A stretch of DNA of 64,000 bases from Burkholderia plantarii (GTDB taxonomy: Bacteria; Pseudomonadota; Gammaproteobacteria; Burkholderiales; Burkholderiaceae): the NCBI RefSeq assembly GCF_001411805.1, contig NZ_CP007212.1:2418001-2482000 (forward strand), in the 5' to 3' direction. This document shows, one piece after another, positions 16,124 to 24,995 of this stretch. The notes beneath the pieces are model-generated. The model worked only from the letters and a program-made list of their open reading frames with translations. It did no database searches and had not been told where the DNA came from. The position numbers and the translations under genes were made by a program. How positions within the stretch are numbered: the stretch's first letter is position 1; every line of letters starts with the position of its first letter.

Positions 16124-16873
16124 TTATCCGACCAGTTCGCGCGCGATTCCGGAGAGACAGGTACGTGCCGGAAATCGGGCGGGCGGCAGATCGGCTGCCG
16201 CCCCTCCTTTCGGCATCGCCACGATACCGTCGCCCGTCAACTCGATCCTGAATAGATGGTGCAGTTTCTCGCGCCCCGAGAAAAACAAGCCCATGAGGAC
16301 CGCGAAATCGGTCTCGGGGAAGCCGCTCAGGATCCGCATCCGCCCGACCAGAAACTCGTCGAACGCGCCTTCCCCGTCCGAGGCGTCGGGCACGCTCTCG
16401 CCGGCACGGACCATCTGCGCGGCCATTGCGCCGAGCAGCCAGTGAAGTCGCGCGCCAATGCCAGCGACCTCGCCGACCATGCGCTCGATGGACTCGGCCA
16501 TCGCCCCAGTCAGGTGGCGGATGTGCCAGACATCGCCGCCAACTTCGCCCAGTTCGAGCATCGGCGCCGCCGTCTGAATATCCGTGCCGCCGTCCAGGTA
16601 GTCCGAGTAATGCCCCTCGCCGACGGCGAAATCCGGACCATCTTCCGCCGTCGCGGCAAGGTAATGGCACACCACCAGCATGCGCTCCTGGACCGTCCAC
16701 CGGGCCGGATCGTCGAGGCCCTTGGCCGACTGGACAGCCGCGCGCAGGAACGCCGTGCATTCAGCCTCCGCCAGATGCGGCGGCATCGACGCCACGGCGA
16801 TCGAGTCACTGAACGACAGTTCGCGCAGCTGCACCGTCAGGCGCCGCGTGCGCAGCGGGGGAAAATGGATCAC
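16124..16873 (-). CDS. Phage tail protein, putative assembly chaperone
   Basis: A 249-residue protein that starts at a GTG with a strong upstream AAGGAAC site. The N-terminal RRLTVQLRELSFSDSIAVA and the helical middle (ECTAFLRAAVQSAK, ERMLVVCHYLAATAEDG) resemble tail-assembly proteins that are translated before the tape measure. It lies downstream of the 273-residue baseplate-like gene and is followed by the possible frameshift partner. No catalytic motif is seen. Confidence 0.5.
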   Translation of the reverse strand: MIHFPPLRTRRLTVQLRELSFSDSIAVASMPPHLAEAECTAFLRAAVQSAKGLDDPARWTVQERMLVVCHYLAATAEDGPDFAVGEGHYSDYLDGGTDIQTAAPMLELGEVGGDVWHIRHLTGAMAESIERMVGEVAGIGARLHWLLGAMAAQMVRAGESVPDASDGEGAFDEFLVGRMRILSGFPETDFAVLMGLFFSGREKLHHLFRIELTGDGIVAMPKGGAAADLPPARFPARTCLSGIARELVG

Positions 16874-16883
16874 GTTGTTCCTT

Positions 16884-17705
16884 CTAGAGAGACGTCACGG
16901 CCGCGTTGCTCCAATCCTTGCGGTCTATCGCGGTCAGCGTGCAGAGGGTCAGCGGGACGGCCAGTTCGACGTACCGGCCATTGACGTCCACCGGGGAATT
17001 CAGCGGCATGCCGATGGACTCGATCACCAGCGGGGAGAACGTGCGCCCCTTGTAGCGCATGGCGATGCGCGTCGGCGACCTCGACGGCATCAGCGCCTCG
17101 ACGGCGCCCATTCCTCCCTTGAGCGTTTCAGCTGCACGCGCCAGCACCGATCCGTCCTTCGATAGCTCGATGGGGAGCGCCCATTCCATCAGCTTGTTGA
17201 ACGGCGCCTCTACCTCGCTGGCCGTGTCTCGCCACGCCCTGAAAAGCGCCGTCACCGTGATCTTGACCGGCGGCATGCCGTTGAACACCTGCGTGGAGTT
17301 CAGCTTCGTGATGCCGGTGCGCCCTTCGAACTGCCGCAGGAAATCGCTGGACTGCTGCTGCGCGCCTTGGTCGGCTGCGTCATGCTTCTTCCCGACCACC
17401 GCCTCGATGATTGGCTGCAGCGCACCGGATTGCAGCATCGCCATCAAGGTCGGTGCCCGGGATTCCGGGCCGGCCTGCTCGAACGGACTCTGCCAATTCA
17501 ACACCATCTCGAGACTCGCGTCGCCGAGCGGGGCCAGCACCGTCACCGGGTCGGTCTTCTCGGGAATGCGGCCCCAACTGTCCTCCCCCGTCTTCGCCAC
17601 CTCGTAGAAGCTCGCGATCAGGTGCGGCGAGAGGCCGTCCCAGATCGAGGTGAGCGCGCTACCGTCCAGACTGGGCGAGACGCCAATGGCGGGAATGGTT
17701 GGCAT
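16884..17705 (-). CDS. Phage baseplate/tail structural protein
   Basis: A 273-residue protein with alternating beta and helical segments. A stretch near residue 130 (RTGITKLNSTQVFNG, VKITVTALFRAW) and a C-terminal strand set (YKGRTFSPLVIESIGMPL, YVELAVPLTLCTLTAI) look like a tail-tube or baseplate fold in which membrane-like residues alternate. It sits 10 bases upstream of the GTG of the next gene and follows the EF-hand protein gene. Not recognised at family level. Confidence 0.5.
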   Translation of the reverse strand: MPTIPAIGVSPSLDGSALTSIWDGLSPHLIASFYEVAKTGEDSWGRIPEKTDPVTVLAPLGDASLEMVLNWQSPFEQAGPESRAPTLMAMLQSGALQPIIEAVVGKKHDAADQGAQQQSSDFLRQFEGRTGITKLNSTQVFNGMPPVKITVTALFRAWRDTASEVEAPFNKLMEWALPIELSKDGSVLARAAETLKGGMGAVEALMPSRSPTRIAMRYKGRTFSPLVIESIGMPLNSPVDVNGRYVELAVPLTLCTLTAIDRKDWSNAAVTSL

Positions 17706-17738
17706 GGTCGAGAGATGAGCCGCAACGACAGCGAATTG

Positions 17739-18425
17739 TCACAGGCCCGACTTGCGGCGCAGGCGCATCGACTTCATCCGGCGCATCATCGCCGACGCCG
17801 AATGACTCTTCATCCGCGCCTTGCGAATCGCCACCTTCTGGGCCGCGGACAAACGCACCTTCCCGGAGATCCGCTTGTTGATGCGCGTTTTCTTGCCACC
17901 GCGCACCACCAGCGTCTTGCGATACACGGCATCCAGAGCCGGCGCCTGATCGTCATCCGCGAACACGAAATCGTCGATGCCGGCGCTCGCCGCGTCGTCG
18001 CCTTCCGGCAGCGCGGACGCCACCAGATCACGGACGCGATCGGCCGTATCGCTGTCCCAGTCGTTCAGGAGCGAGCCGGCATCCGCCTCCGTCACGCCGA
18101 GCCCAACGAGATAGTCCCACGCGGCGTTGAGCGCGACCTCCAGCACGCCCTGCTCGTCGTCGGTGATCTCGCCGTCCTTGTTCGCGTCGGCGATCCCGAT
18201 GAACAGTGCCATCAGGCGGTCCGCGTTGGTCTCGCCGTCGCCGAGGTCCTCGGTTTCGGCCCATTGCTGGACCACCGCCACCGCCGACATGCTGATATCG
18301 GACACGGTATAGTCGCCCGCGCCAGCCATCGTAGAATCGTCGGCATCGTTGGTGCTATCCAGCACCGGCTTGGGCGCAGACTCGCGGCGCGCCATCGCGC
18401 TGCGCAACAGTTCGGTCATGCTCAT
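17739..18425 (-). CDS. Phage protein with EF-hand and basic tail
   Basis: A 228-residue protein, start supported by AAGGAATTC. Residues 80-91 (DANKDGEITDDE) form a canonical EF-hand loop: D80, N82, D84, E86, T88 and E91 occupy the calcium-ligand positions. The flanking region is acidic, whereas residues 168-228 are strongly basic (RGGKKTRINKRISGKVR, ending MKSMRLRRKSGL), which suggests nucleic-acid contact. The gene directly follows the sheath gene in transcription order, where a tube gene would be expected. A head- or DNA-associated structural role is possible; the family is not recognised. Confidence 0.55.
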   Translation of the reverse strand: MSMTELLRSAMARRESAPKPVLDSTNDADDSTMAGAGDYTVSDISMSAVAVVQQWAETEDLGDGETNADRLMALFIGIADANKDGEITDDEQGVLEVALNAAWDYLVGLGVTEADAGSLLNDWDSDTADRVRDLVASALPEGDDAASAGIDDFVFADDDQAPALDAVYRKTLVVRGGKKTRINKRISGKVRLSAAQKVAIRKARMKSHSASAMMRRMKSMRLRRKSGL

Positions 18426-18453
18426 CTTGAATTCCTTGTCTGAAGAGTAGCGG

Positions 18454-20121
18454 TTAGCGCGTCAGCGTCTGGGTCACGAACGTGGCGCGGTTCGTCCCGT
18501 CGTAGCGGAGCCAGTACGACACGTCCATCGCGTCATAGGGGCGCTGCGCGTTCGGACGAACATCGAAGACCCAGGACCGGCCGTTCATCGATGGCTCGCT
18601 CGACGGCACCAACCACTTCGATGCGTCGGCCGCCTCGAACAGCGTGGTGAGAAAGTCCTGCGTCTTCTTCACCGAGACGGCGATCGGCAACTGCAGGTAG
18701 TCCTTCGCGGTGCGCGTCACCGCGTCGTCGATGCTGGTCGACATGTCGGCCACCGAAATCAGCTTCTTCAGGCTCGAGTCGACCTGGGCACAGGTCAGCG
18801 AGTCGAGGAATACGTAACGGCCGCCGCCAGTGTAGGTTTCGTACACGACCGGGTTGATCTTCGCCCGCGCAAGCGCGTTCTTGTCCTGGTCGCGCAGCTT
18901 CACCATCTGCGCCACGCCCGTGCGCTGGATCGGCCACTCCCGGCCGGCGATCGGGTAGTTCTTGCGCGCGAATCCCTTGGCGTTCTTTGCGGCGTTGCGC
19001 AGACAGGCGTAGGCGATATTCAGCGTGGCGGTGCCGAAAAAGCCTTTCGGGTTCACGCCGGTCGGATCGTCCGATTTCAGCGGCGCCCAGAACGCGTGCA
19101 GCAAGTGCGCGGTTTCGCTCGCGCCCATGTTCAGTTGATCAACGAATGCCCGGGCGGCATCCACCGACAGATCGCCGGGCACGTCGAATTTCAGCTGACG
19201 GTTCGTATCGAATGACAGCTGCGCCAACTGCGCGAGCAGTGCCGGGGCTTCGGTCGCGCCAGACGAGAGGTAGGCGTAGTCGAACTGCGTGTATTGCAGC
19301 TTCTCGCGCGCCGCCATGTAGTCCTGCGTGGTGTACGACGTGCCGCCTTCGTCGAAGCACCGCAGCACGCCCGACCTAGCCCATTGCTGCTGTCCGGTCG
19401 GGCCGTAGCCGTAGGCCTCGGAATCCACGGCGATCCGGGCATCGATACCTTGAGCACCGACTGCCACGTCCACGGCATCAGTTTGCGACGCCACGACGTC
19501 CGGCAAATATGCAGAATTGCCATAGTCGTCCTTGGCATCCTGATTCAACGATCCCGAGAACTCGTACAGTAGGCCGCCTGCCGTATCGCGCAGACGAAGC
19601 GTGATGCGATCGTTGGGTGCCAGGAAACTGCTGCCGATCGTTTTCTCCTCGGCATGGAACTCGAGCACGATGCCGTCGTTGAAGCATTCGAGATGCCGGA
19701 CGGCGAACAGGAACCGCGCGGACGGCAGGACCTCGTCGACCGAGTAGGTGAACTTTCCCGTGGGCATCGACTTGGCGTCAGGTGTGCGCTCGACCGTCAC
19801 GATCGCGTAGCTGATGCGCGCCGTGGATGGCACCAGGCGTTGCACGACGGCCTGATAGGCGCCCTTGTTCAGGGCCTCCACGACACACACCCAGGCCTCG
19901 TTCAGCGCGTTCAGCCGCACCTGCTCCCCGCTGCCCAGTCGCTTGAAGACGTTGCCCTTGTCCACGACGAACGGCTTGTCGATGCGCCCGCGCGTGGCGC
20001 GCATCACGATGCCGAAGATCTGGTCCGAATTGTCCGTGCTCGGGATCTCGGAGTCGTCGCGCAGCGGGTTGAGCTGCACGCCTGACTCCGCACCGAGCTG
20101 TCGCGTGAAAGCGGTGGTCAT
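18454..20121 (-). CDS. Contractile tail sheath protein
   Basis: A 555-residue tail sheath subunit. The ATG at 20121 follows AAGGAG, while the longer open frame upstream encodes an Arg/Pro-rich stretch that is not coding-like. The N-terminal domain starts at MTTAFTRQLGAESG; the C-terminal sheath domain shows the family pattern with AYACLRNAAKNAKGFARK, INPVVYETYTGGGRYVFLDS and a terminal strand around SYWLRYDGTNRATFVTQTL. The length fits myovirus sheaths (about 450-600). It marks the element as a contractile-tailed phage; with capsid and portal present it is not a tailocin or T6SS locus. Confidence 0.8.
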   Translation of the reverse strand: MTTAFTRQLGAESGVQLNPLRDDSEIPSTDNSDQIFGIVMRATRGRIDKPFVVDKGNVFKRLGSGEQVRLNALNEAWVCVVEALNKGAYQAVVQRLVPSTARISYAIVTVERTPDAKSMPTGKFTYSVDEVLPSARFLFAVRHLECFNDGIVLEFHAEEKTIGSSFLAPNDRITLRLRDTAGGLLYEFSGSLNQDAKDDYGNSAYLPDVVASQTDAVDVAVGAQGIDARIAVDSEAYGYGPTGQQQWARSGVLRCFDEGGTSYTTQDYMAAREKLQYTQFDYAYLSSGATEAPALLAQLAQLSFDTNRQLKFDVPGDLSVDAARAFVDQLNMGASETAHLLHAFWAPLKSDDPTGVNPKGFFGTATLNIAYACLRNAAKNAKGFARKNYPIAGREWPIQRTGVAQMVKLRDQDKNALARAKINPVVYETYTGGGRYVFLDSLTCAQVDSSLKKLISVADMSTSIDDAVTRTAKDYLQLPIAVSVKKTQDFLTTLFEAADASKWLVPSSEPSMNGRSWVFDVRPNAQRPYDAMDVSYWLRYDGTNRATFVTQTLTR

Positions 20122-20125
20122 GTCG

Positions 20126-20560
20126 TCACTCCTTGGCAGTGGCGCCGGACTTGCTCTCACCGGCCGCCGGCCGCGCGTCGTCCGTGCCGGCGTCCGCCGT
20201 CGGCGCCTTGCCCTTCTTGCCCTTGGCCGCGGTATTCGCATCAGTCGAGGCTGCGCCTTCGACCTCCGTGAAGGTCAGCGCATGCGGGTAACCGTTGAGC
20301 TCGGCGATTTGCTCGATGCTCGAAGTGACACGGTGGAACAGATCGAGGTTGACGATCTCCACCACGGCCCGGCTCTCCGCCGTGTTCGCCACATGCTTCA
20401 AGAACAGGCCCGGCACTTCGGGAAACACGACGTCGCGCGGCATGAGGTTCTGCGCGAGCACTTTCAGTGGGAATGCGGCATCACCGAACACTTCGGTCAC
20501 CGCGTCGTTGGCGTCCTTCCCGGTCAGGGACGGAGCGCCGATTTCGATACTGCGCGTCAT
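20126..20560 (-). CDS. Phage structural protein of unknown function
   Basis: A 144-residue protein with an AAAGGAG ribosome site before the ATG. Residues 1-100 are a compact mixed domain (FPLKVLAQNLMPRDVVFPEVPG, read in two parts; then VVEIVNLDLFHRVTSSIEQ). The last 40 residues are a disordered Lys/Ala/Asp-rich tail. It lies between the capsid and sheath genes, 4 bases before the sheath start. Possibly a head decoration or head-tail joining protein; no motif decides. Confidence 0.55.
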   Translation of the reverse strand: MTRSIEIGAPSLTGKDANDAVTEVFGDAAFPLKVLAQNLMPRDVVFPEVPGLFLKHVANTAESRAVVEIVNLDLFHRVTSSIEQIAELNGYPHALTFTEVEGAASTDANTAAKGKKGKAPTADAGTDDARPAAGESKSGATAKE

Positions 20561-20587
20561 GATGAAGGCTCCTTTCCTGGCTTGGGA

Positions 20588-22264
20588 TTACCGCATATCG
20601 GTGACGTTGATGATGGCGCACCCACGCGCAGACGGCTCGTGCGGGTTGGTGGAGGTGAAGTTGCGGGCATAGAAACCAGCTCCCTCACGGAGGTCGTCGC
20701 CGGCCAGCAGCGGCTTGACGGTCGGCGGCACCGCATCACCGAGCACGACCGGATTGCGTGCCACGTCGGTCGCGCGTCCCACGCACAGGATTTCGCCGCC
20801 CTGGGGGCTTTCCTTCACCTGTTTCGGGCTGTAATACACCTCGTACTGGCCGAACAGCCGCCCCACGCGAAAGATGCCGGGCCGCACGGCGATGCCCGAC
20901 GGCTCGAAAATGTCGTTGGCCAGCGTCAGCCACTGCGATGCGATGTCCTTCCCGACGTACAGGTGAGTGATGCCGTGGTTCATCGTGTCGACGGCCATTT
21001 GCTGCGACGCCTTCGCCAGGGCAGGCCCGAAGTCATGCCAGATGTCGTTGCGCTTGAGCTGTGCCGAACGGTTCTTCCAGTCGAAGTTGTAGTCCGACTG
21101 GTTGTTGCCTGCCAGACGGCGGGCCTTAGCCAGCACGTTGTAGTGCCGCTCGTTGGCAAACTGGTTCTGGATCGCGATGACCGATTCGCTGTACGGGTCG
21201 AGATTCAGTTCGTTTGCCATCTGGGTGCGGCCGTCGATCGATTGACGGGTCAGCACACGCCACGGGTTCGCATACAGGCTGAACATGTTGACCGACGTGA
21301 TGATGGTCGGCGTCAGATTCGGGCTGCGCTCGAAATCGATGAAGCCTTCGACCGACACGGGGATGCTATCGGGCATCTTGGGCGTGGTCGTCAAGGCGTA
21401 CACACCGGTGTCGGTATTGACGGTGCCGCCGATCACGAAAGTGGTACCCGCCAGGGTGATCGAGCCATTGACTGGCGAATTACCCGAGCCCGCGCTATCG
21501 ATGGGCTCCTTTGCCGCGAGGATGCCGTTGACGTACACCAGCGTGCGGCCACGCAGCAGCGGGACACCATCTGCTTTCTGGTCGCATGTGTCGCTGGTAG
21601 TTTGGCCTACGCTCAGTTTTCCGGAGACGGTGCCGTCTGCGCCAGGCGTGGTGGTGTGGATGCGCGCCGACGACACATAGGAGTCGCCTGAATGGGTGCC
21701 ATCAAGCAAGTCGTTCTGCGCGTAAGCGCCAAAGCTGCTTCCCGCGTTGTGGCTCACGATGGCCAGCTTGGCTTCGTTCGACCCGATGTCGGCGGGCAAA
21801 TAGTGCGCCCAGGGGACCGCTTCGGCGAAGGCCGTCAGAATCGAAACGACGGCTCGATTCGGTTGCAGCGAAAGCGGATCGTGGTGGACCGACGATGCGG
21901 AATCGAGAATCGAGCCATACTTGCGTCGGGCCGCCTCGGTCGTGGCATAAGCCAGGTGCAGCGCCTGTTCGGACACGTCGGCGGGCACGGACGTGCCGTG
22001 CTGCTCTTCGTAGACTCGTACGCCATCGAGAATCGCCTTGGTGACGAGCTCGCGCTGACCGTCGTCGGCACAATCGTCGAGAACGGCTTGAAGCTTGTCC
22101 GGAACCGCGGTGGCATTCTGGTTCAGCGCACCCGACATGAAGTCGTTGGCGGCAGCGGAATCGAAGACGCCGCCCTTGGTGGCGCCCTCCTTCAGGTTGT
22201 CGATGAATTTGGCTACTTCGGCCGTCTCGCGCTTGAAGTAATCCTGCTTGATGCGCATCGTCAT
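20588..22264 (-). CDS. Major capsid protein
   Basis: A 558-residue protein, start at the ATG 22264 with AAAGGA upstream. The N-terminal 130 residues are helical and resemble a scaffolding-type delta region. Then comes the HK97-like body (AHYLPADIGSNEAKLAIVSH, followed by an inserted domain with LVYVNGILAAKEP), the spine helix QFANERHYNVLAKARRLAG and the terminal strand set IFRVGRLFGQYEVYYSPK. Size and order fit a large myovirus capsid protein. Call based on overall pattern, gene size and context. Confidence 0.7.
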   Translation of the reverse strand: MTMRIKQDYFKRETAEVAKFIDNLKEGATKGGVFDSAAANDFMSGALNQNATAVPDKLQAVLDDCADDGQRELVTKAILDGVRVYEEQHGTSVPADVSEQALHLAYATTEAARRKYGSILDSASSVHHDPLSLQPNRAVVSILTAFAEAVPWAHYLPADIGSNEAKLAIVSHNAGSSFGAYAQNDLLDGTHSGDSYVSSARIHTTTPGADGTVSGKLSVGQTTSDTCDQKADGVPLLRGRTLVYVNGILAAKEPIDSAGSGNSPVNGSITLAGTTFVIGGTVNTDTGVYALTTTPKMPDSIPVSVEGFIDFERSPNLTPTIITSVNMFSLYANPWRVLTRQSIDGRTQMANELNLDPYSESVIAIQNQFANERHYNVLAKARRLAGNNQSDYNFDWKNRSAQLKRNDIWHDFGPALAKASQQMAVDTMNHGITHLYVGKDIASQWLTLANDIFEPSGIAVRPGIFRVGRLFGQYEVYYSPKQVKESPQGGEILCVGRATDVARNPVVLGDAVPPTVKPLLAGDDLREGAGFYARNFTSTNPHEPSARGCAIINVTDMR

Positions 22265-22372
22265 GGTTTTGTGTCCTTTCGGCTGTTCAAACACTGGGCG
22301 CCGGCAACAGCCGACTCACAGGTATTCTCGAAGGGGCACGACAGCGTCCCGAGGGCGTTTTTCCGTCTTTCG

Positions 22373-22876
22373 CTACTCGCCTTCGCGCAGGTGCAGATCG
22401 TCGCGGCGGTTCGCGACGTAGCGGGTCGTGTACGGCGGGATGTTGGAGGTGGTTTCCGTGCCGACGATCTCGAACGCGAGCCGCGCCGGCTGTGGCCCGA
22501 TCCCGAGCAGCAGGTACATCACGTCGTGCTTGCGAACGTCGAACCATTCATCGCTGCCCGACTCGCCCTCGGGCTGGATCAGGAAGCGGAACTCGTCTTC
22601 GGTCGACAGGGAGGCATCGTGTCGGCTCACGACGGGAGCCGGCGTGAACGGCTCGGCCAGCAGCGCGTAACCGTTGCCAACGAATTCGTACTCGAACTCC
22701 TCCTCGTCCATCGTGTCGAGCACGCCCAAGCCGCCCAGTGTCGGATTGCCGCCCACCGTCTCATCCGCCTTGCGCGTGATGACCTTGCGGAAGAGCTGAC
22801 AGTTGAAGGTGTTGGGGTGGTTCATGATGACGTTGCGCGTCATCCGGTTCACTGCATCGGGCACATTGGTCAGCAT
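22373..22876 (-). CDS. Phage head or neck protein
   Basis: A 167-residue protein that starts three bases after the SWIM-like gene stop, with GGAG before the ATG. Motif-poor; a stretch near residue 60 (EFEYEFVGNGYALLAEPF) and a central acidic-aromatic segment (DEWFDVRKHDVMYLLLGIG) are visible. It precedes the capsid gene by 108 bases with no clear promoter. Placement suggests a head-tail connector or completion protein. Confidence 0.5.
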   Translation of the reverse strand: MLTNVPDAVNRMTRNVIMNHPNTFNCQLFRKVITRKADETVGGNPTLGGLGVLDTMDEEEFEYEFVGNGYALLAEPFTPAPVVSRHDASLSTEDEFRFLIQPEGESGSDEWFDVRKHDVMYLLLGIGPQPARLAFEIVGTETTSNIPPYTTRYVANRRDDLHLREGE

Positions 22877-22879
22877 CGG

Positions 22880-23959
22880 TTACTCCACCCTTTTGTCGAT
22901 ACGGCGAGCGATTTCGGTGTCGGTCATGCCGAACCGACGGAAGACGTCGAGATCCTGTTGGTTCACTCTGCCCGCCGCCATGGCAGCCTGGATCTTCCGC
23001 GTGGCCGGGCTCGCTCGCTTCGGCGGGCTCGCGCCGCTCGCCTTCGCCGCCCGCGTGAGCGCCGCCTTCTCCCGAGCGCGCTGTCGCTGACGCATGGTGG
23101 TTTCCACGTCGCGGATGCGGCTGGCCGGCTTGCTCGTCAGTTGCTCGGCCTCTTTCTGGGATGTCTGAACACGCACGCGGTTCTCGTCTTGGGCGCGCGC
23201 CTTGTCGATGAGACGGGCCAGGAAGGTTGGAACCGAGCTCGCGGACTCCACCTCCGCCATCACCCGCAGGATGTGCTTGCAAGCCACGCCGTGCAGGTTG
23301 GGGTTGCGGATCTTCGGATAACCTGTCTCGTCGCGGCCGGCGTTGAACTTCCCGATCGTGGCGATATAACGGAACCAGAATCGCCACCTTCCACAGTCGC
23401 ACTCGATCTTCAACGGCTCGCGGCGTAACCACGCAGCGGACTTCTTCGCGTCCCCGCGCGCCCCCGACGCGGCCGAGGCATAGGACAGGAACTCAACGGT
23501 CACGTTGTGGTGCTGCACATCGGATTCCGGCCCGGCGTTCGTCATGAAGCGCACACGGCCGCCATAGGCCGCCACGGGCACCGCGAAACGAATTTGCTGG
23601 TTCGCCCGCGATCGGTCGTCGGGCAAGGACAGGTCGAGCACCTGCCGGGCGCGAATACCGCCCTTGTACTTCGCCTGCGCCGTGCGCACGTTGTGCCGGA
23701 AGGTCGCAAGGTCATCGTGCGTGAGCGGCCGGACCTCGCCACCCATGGTGGTGAACAGCAGCCGGTGCGCGTCGTAGTCGCCCTGGACGTCCTTGGCGTT
23801 GAGGATGACGGACTTCGGATGCCGACCGGCGGCCCGGCGCTCGGCGGCGTCTCGTGCGGCTCGGGCCTTGGAGTCAGCGGCAGAACCGCGCAGCTTCGGT
23901 AACCACCCGCCCGCGCCTGAGCCGCCCGGAGGCTTCTTACCGACCATCGCCAGACCCAC
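22880..23959 (-). CDS. Phage protein with SWIM-type zinc-binding motif
   Basis: A 359-residue protein. C187-x-C189 (ECDCGRW) and C227-x-H229 (GVACKHI) form a CxCx(n)CxH motif of SWIM zinc fingers, which bind DNA or protein. The preceding region (residues 90-180) is beta-rich; the last 110 residues are highly basic and helical (RQRQRAREKAALTRAA), ending in a small segment RFGMTDTEIARRI that looks like a helix-turn-helix. The start may be the GTG at 23959 or the ATG at 23947; both overlap the upstream small gene. Role in head assembly or DNA contact is inference. Confidence 0.55.
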   Translation of the reverse strand: MGLAMVGKKPPGGSGAGGWLPKLRGSAADSKARAARDAAERRAAGRHPKSVILNAKDVQGDYDAHRLLFTTMGGEVRPLTHDDLATFRHNVRTAQAKYKGGIRARQVLDLSLPDDRSRANQQIRFAVPVAAYGGRVRFMTNAGPESDVQHHNVTVEFLSYASAASGARGDAKKSAAWLRREPLKIECDCGRWRFWFRYIATIGKFNAGRDETGYPKIRNPNLHGVACKHILRVMAEVESASSVPTFLARLIDKARAQDENRVRVQTSQKEAEQLTSKPASRIRDVETTMRQRQRAREKAALTRAAKASGASPPKRASPATRKIQAAMAAGRVNQQDLDVFRRFGMTDTEIARRIDKRVE

Positions 23960-24086
23960 TCTCGATTTGCGTCTTCATAGCTCCAAACTCTAAAATCAAT
24001 GCGTCAGCGTCGTCTGGGGTAGCTGTTGTCGGCCCAGACCCATTTATCCACTGCCGCCGAACTACCTTTGGATACGCGGCCCTCAC
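23937..24086 (-). CDS. Small phage protein (49 residues)
   Basis: A short gene between the LysM-like gene and the SWIM-like gene. The GTG at 24086 is preceded at good distance by AGGAG, and the frame runs 49 residues (VRAAYPKVVRRQW..., ending SGSGDGR) before TAA, overlapping the next gene by 23 bases. Overlap with coupling is usual in this operon. No family recognised. The 71 bases upstream of it, to the stop at 24158, show nothing else. Confidence 0.45.
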   Translation of the reverse strand: MRAAYPKVVRRQWINGSGPTTATPDDADALILEFGAMKTQIESGSGDGR

Positions 24087-24157
24087 ATCAAGTTCTCCTG
24101 GCCGCACTCTGCGTCAAACCAAACGAGATGGCGTGCCATTCCTGGATGTCGGCATGG

Positions 24158-24496
24158 CTATCCCTGCGCCCACGTGGGCGCATAGTCCTCGCGATAGTCA
24201 GCGATCGACTCGAAGCCTGTCCGCCGCTTGATGGCGAGCAGCCGCCCTTCATTCGGCAGCACGATGCGCTTCTGCGGTAGCGGCTGAAACGCCGAGTCGA
24301 GTCCGGCAGCCGCCATGACGGCCAGGAACTCGTCGCGCCGCCCGTAGACGCGCCGCGACACCAGCGTCAGATCGAAAGCTTCGTCCGGTCGCGTCTCATA
24401 GAAGATGGCTGCGGTGTCCCAAGCCTTCGCCGTCTCGGCGAACTTGCGCACCTCGCGATAGAAAGACTTCGCCGCCCGGGTGTCCTTGTCGAGCAT
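24158..24496 (-). CDS. LysM-like tail protein X
   Basis: A 112-residue protein, start at the ATG 24496 after GGAGG. The pattern DEAFDLTLVSRRVYGRR, then AFQPLPQKRIVLPNEG is that of phage tail protein X, a LysM-like domain that helps tail assembly. It is followed by a short C-terminal extension (FESIADYREDYAPTW). It lies 10 bases after the stop of the 162-residue gene. Its presence among the first genes of the operon is unusual for P2-like order. Confidence 0.6.
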   Translation of the reverse strand: MLDKDTRAAKSFYREVRKFAETAKAWDTAAIFYETRPDEAFDLTLVSRRVYGRRDEFLAVMAAAGLDSAFQPLPQKRIVLPNEGRLLAIKRRTGFESIADYREDYAPTWAQG

Positions 24497-24506
24497 CGGT
24501 CCTCCG

Positions 24507-24995
24507 TCAGATGGTGACGATGCCGCCCAGCGCCAGCCGCCGGAAATGGTCGGCGAGCTCGACCGCGCGCTCGACCGTTTCCGAGCGCAGCGCGTATTGG
24601 CACGTCGCGAGTGCCGCCACCTGGGCGCAGGTGATCGCGGCCGAGATCCGATACCGCGGCCCGCTCGCCTCGATACCGTCCTGCTCAATGGACTGCTCCG
24701 GGTTCGCGCGCGCTGCACGCTTTGCGAACACCAGTCGTGAGCTCTTGCCGTCGGCGGCAACGCCGGCTTTCAACGCGTAGAAAGCACCGATGGCGGCCGA
24801 CAGATCCTCCTCGACAAACAGTGAATCGCGCGGCAGGTCGGGAATGTTGGTCAGCACGATGCAGTGATCCCGGCGCTCGGTGCGGTAGTCCGCTTCGGCA
24901 CCGACGACCAGTACCCGCGCGTCTGCGTCATAGGCCGAAAACAGCGAGCACGCCTTGTCGCCGTAGCCGGCGAACGTCGCTTGGATCTGGATCAC
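24507..24995 (-). CDS. Phage structural protein of unknown function
   Basis: A 162-residue protein whose ATG overlaps the previous stop by four bases (ATGA). It contains a beta-rich part to residue 60 and a helical C terminus with CAQVAALATCQYAL and ADHFRRLALGG. The family is not recognised. Placement near other virion genes suggests a neck or tail completion role. Confidence 0.5.
   Translation of the reverse strand: MIQIQATFAGYGDKACSLFSAYDADARVLVVGAEADYRTERRDHCIVLTNIPDLPRDSLFVEEDLSAAIGAFYALKAGVAADGKSSRLVFAKRAARANPEQSIEQDGIEASGPRYRISAAITCAQVAALATCQYALRSETVERAVELADHFRRLALGGIVTI

Noticed and set aside
11516..20121. Sheath, spike and hub genes as a type VI secretion or tailocin locus
   Set aside because: Portal and capsid genes in the same operon indicate a complete phage.
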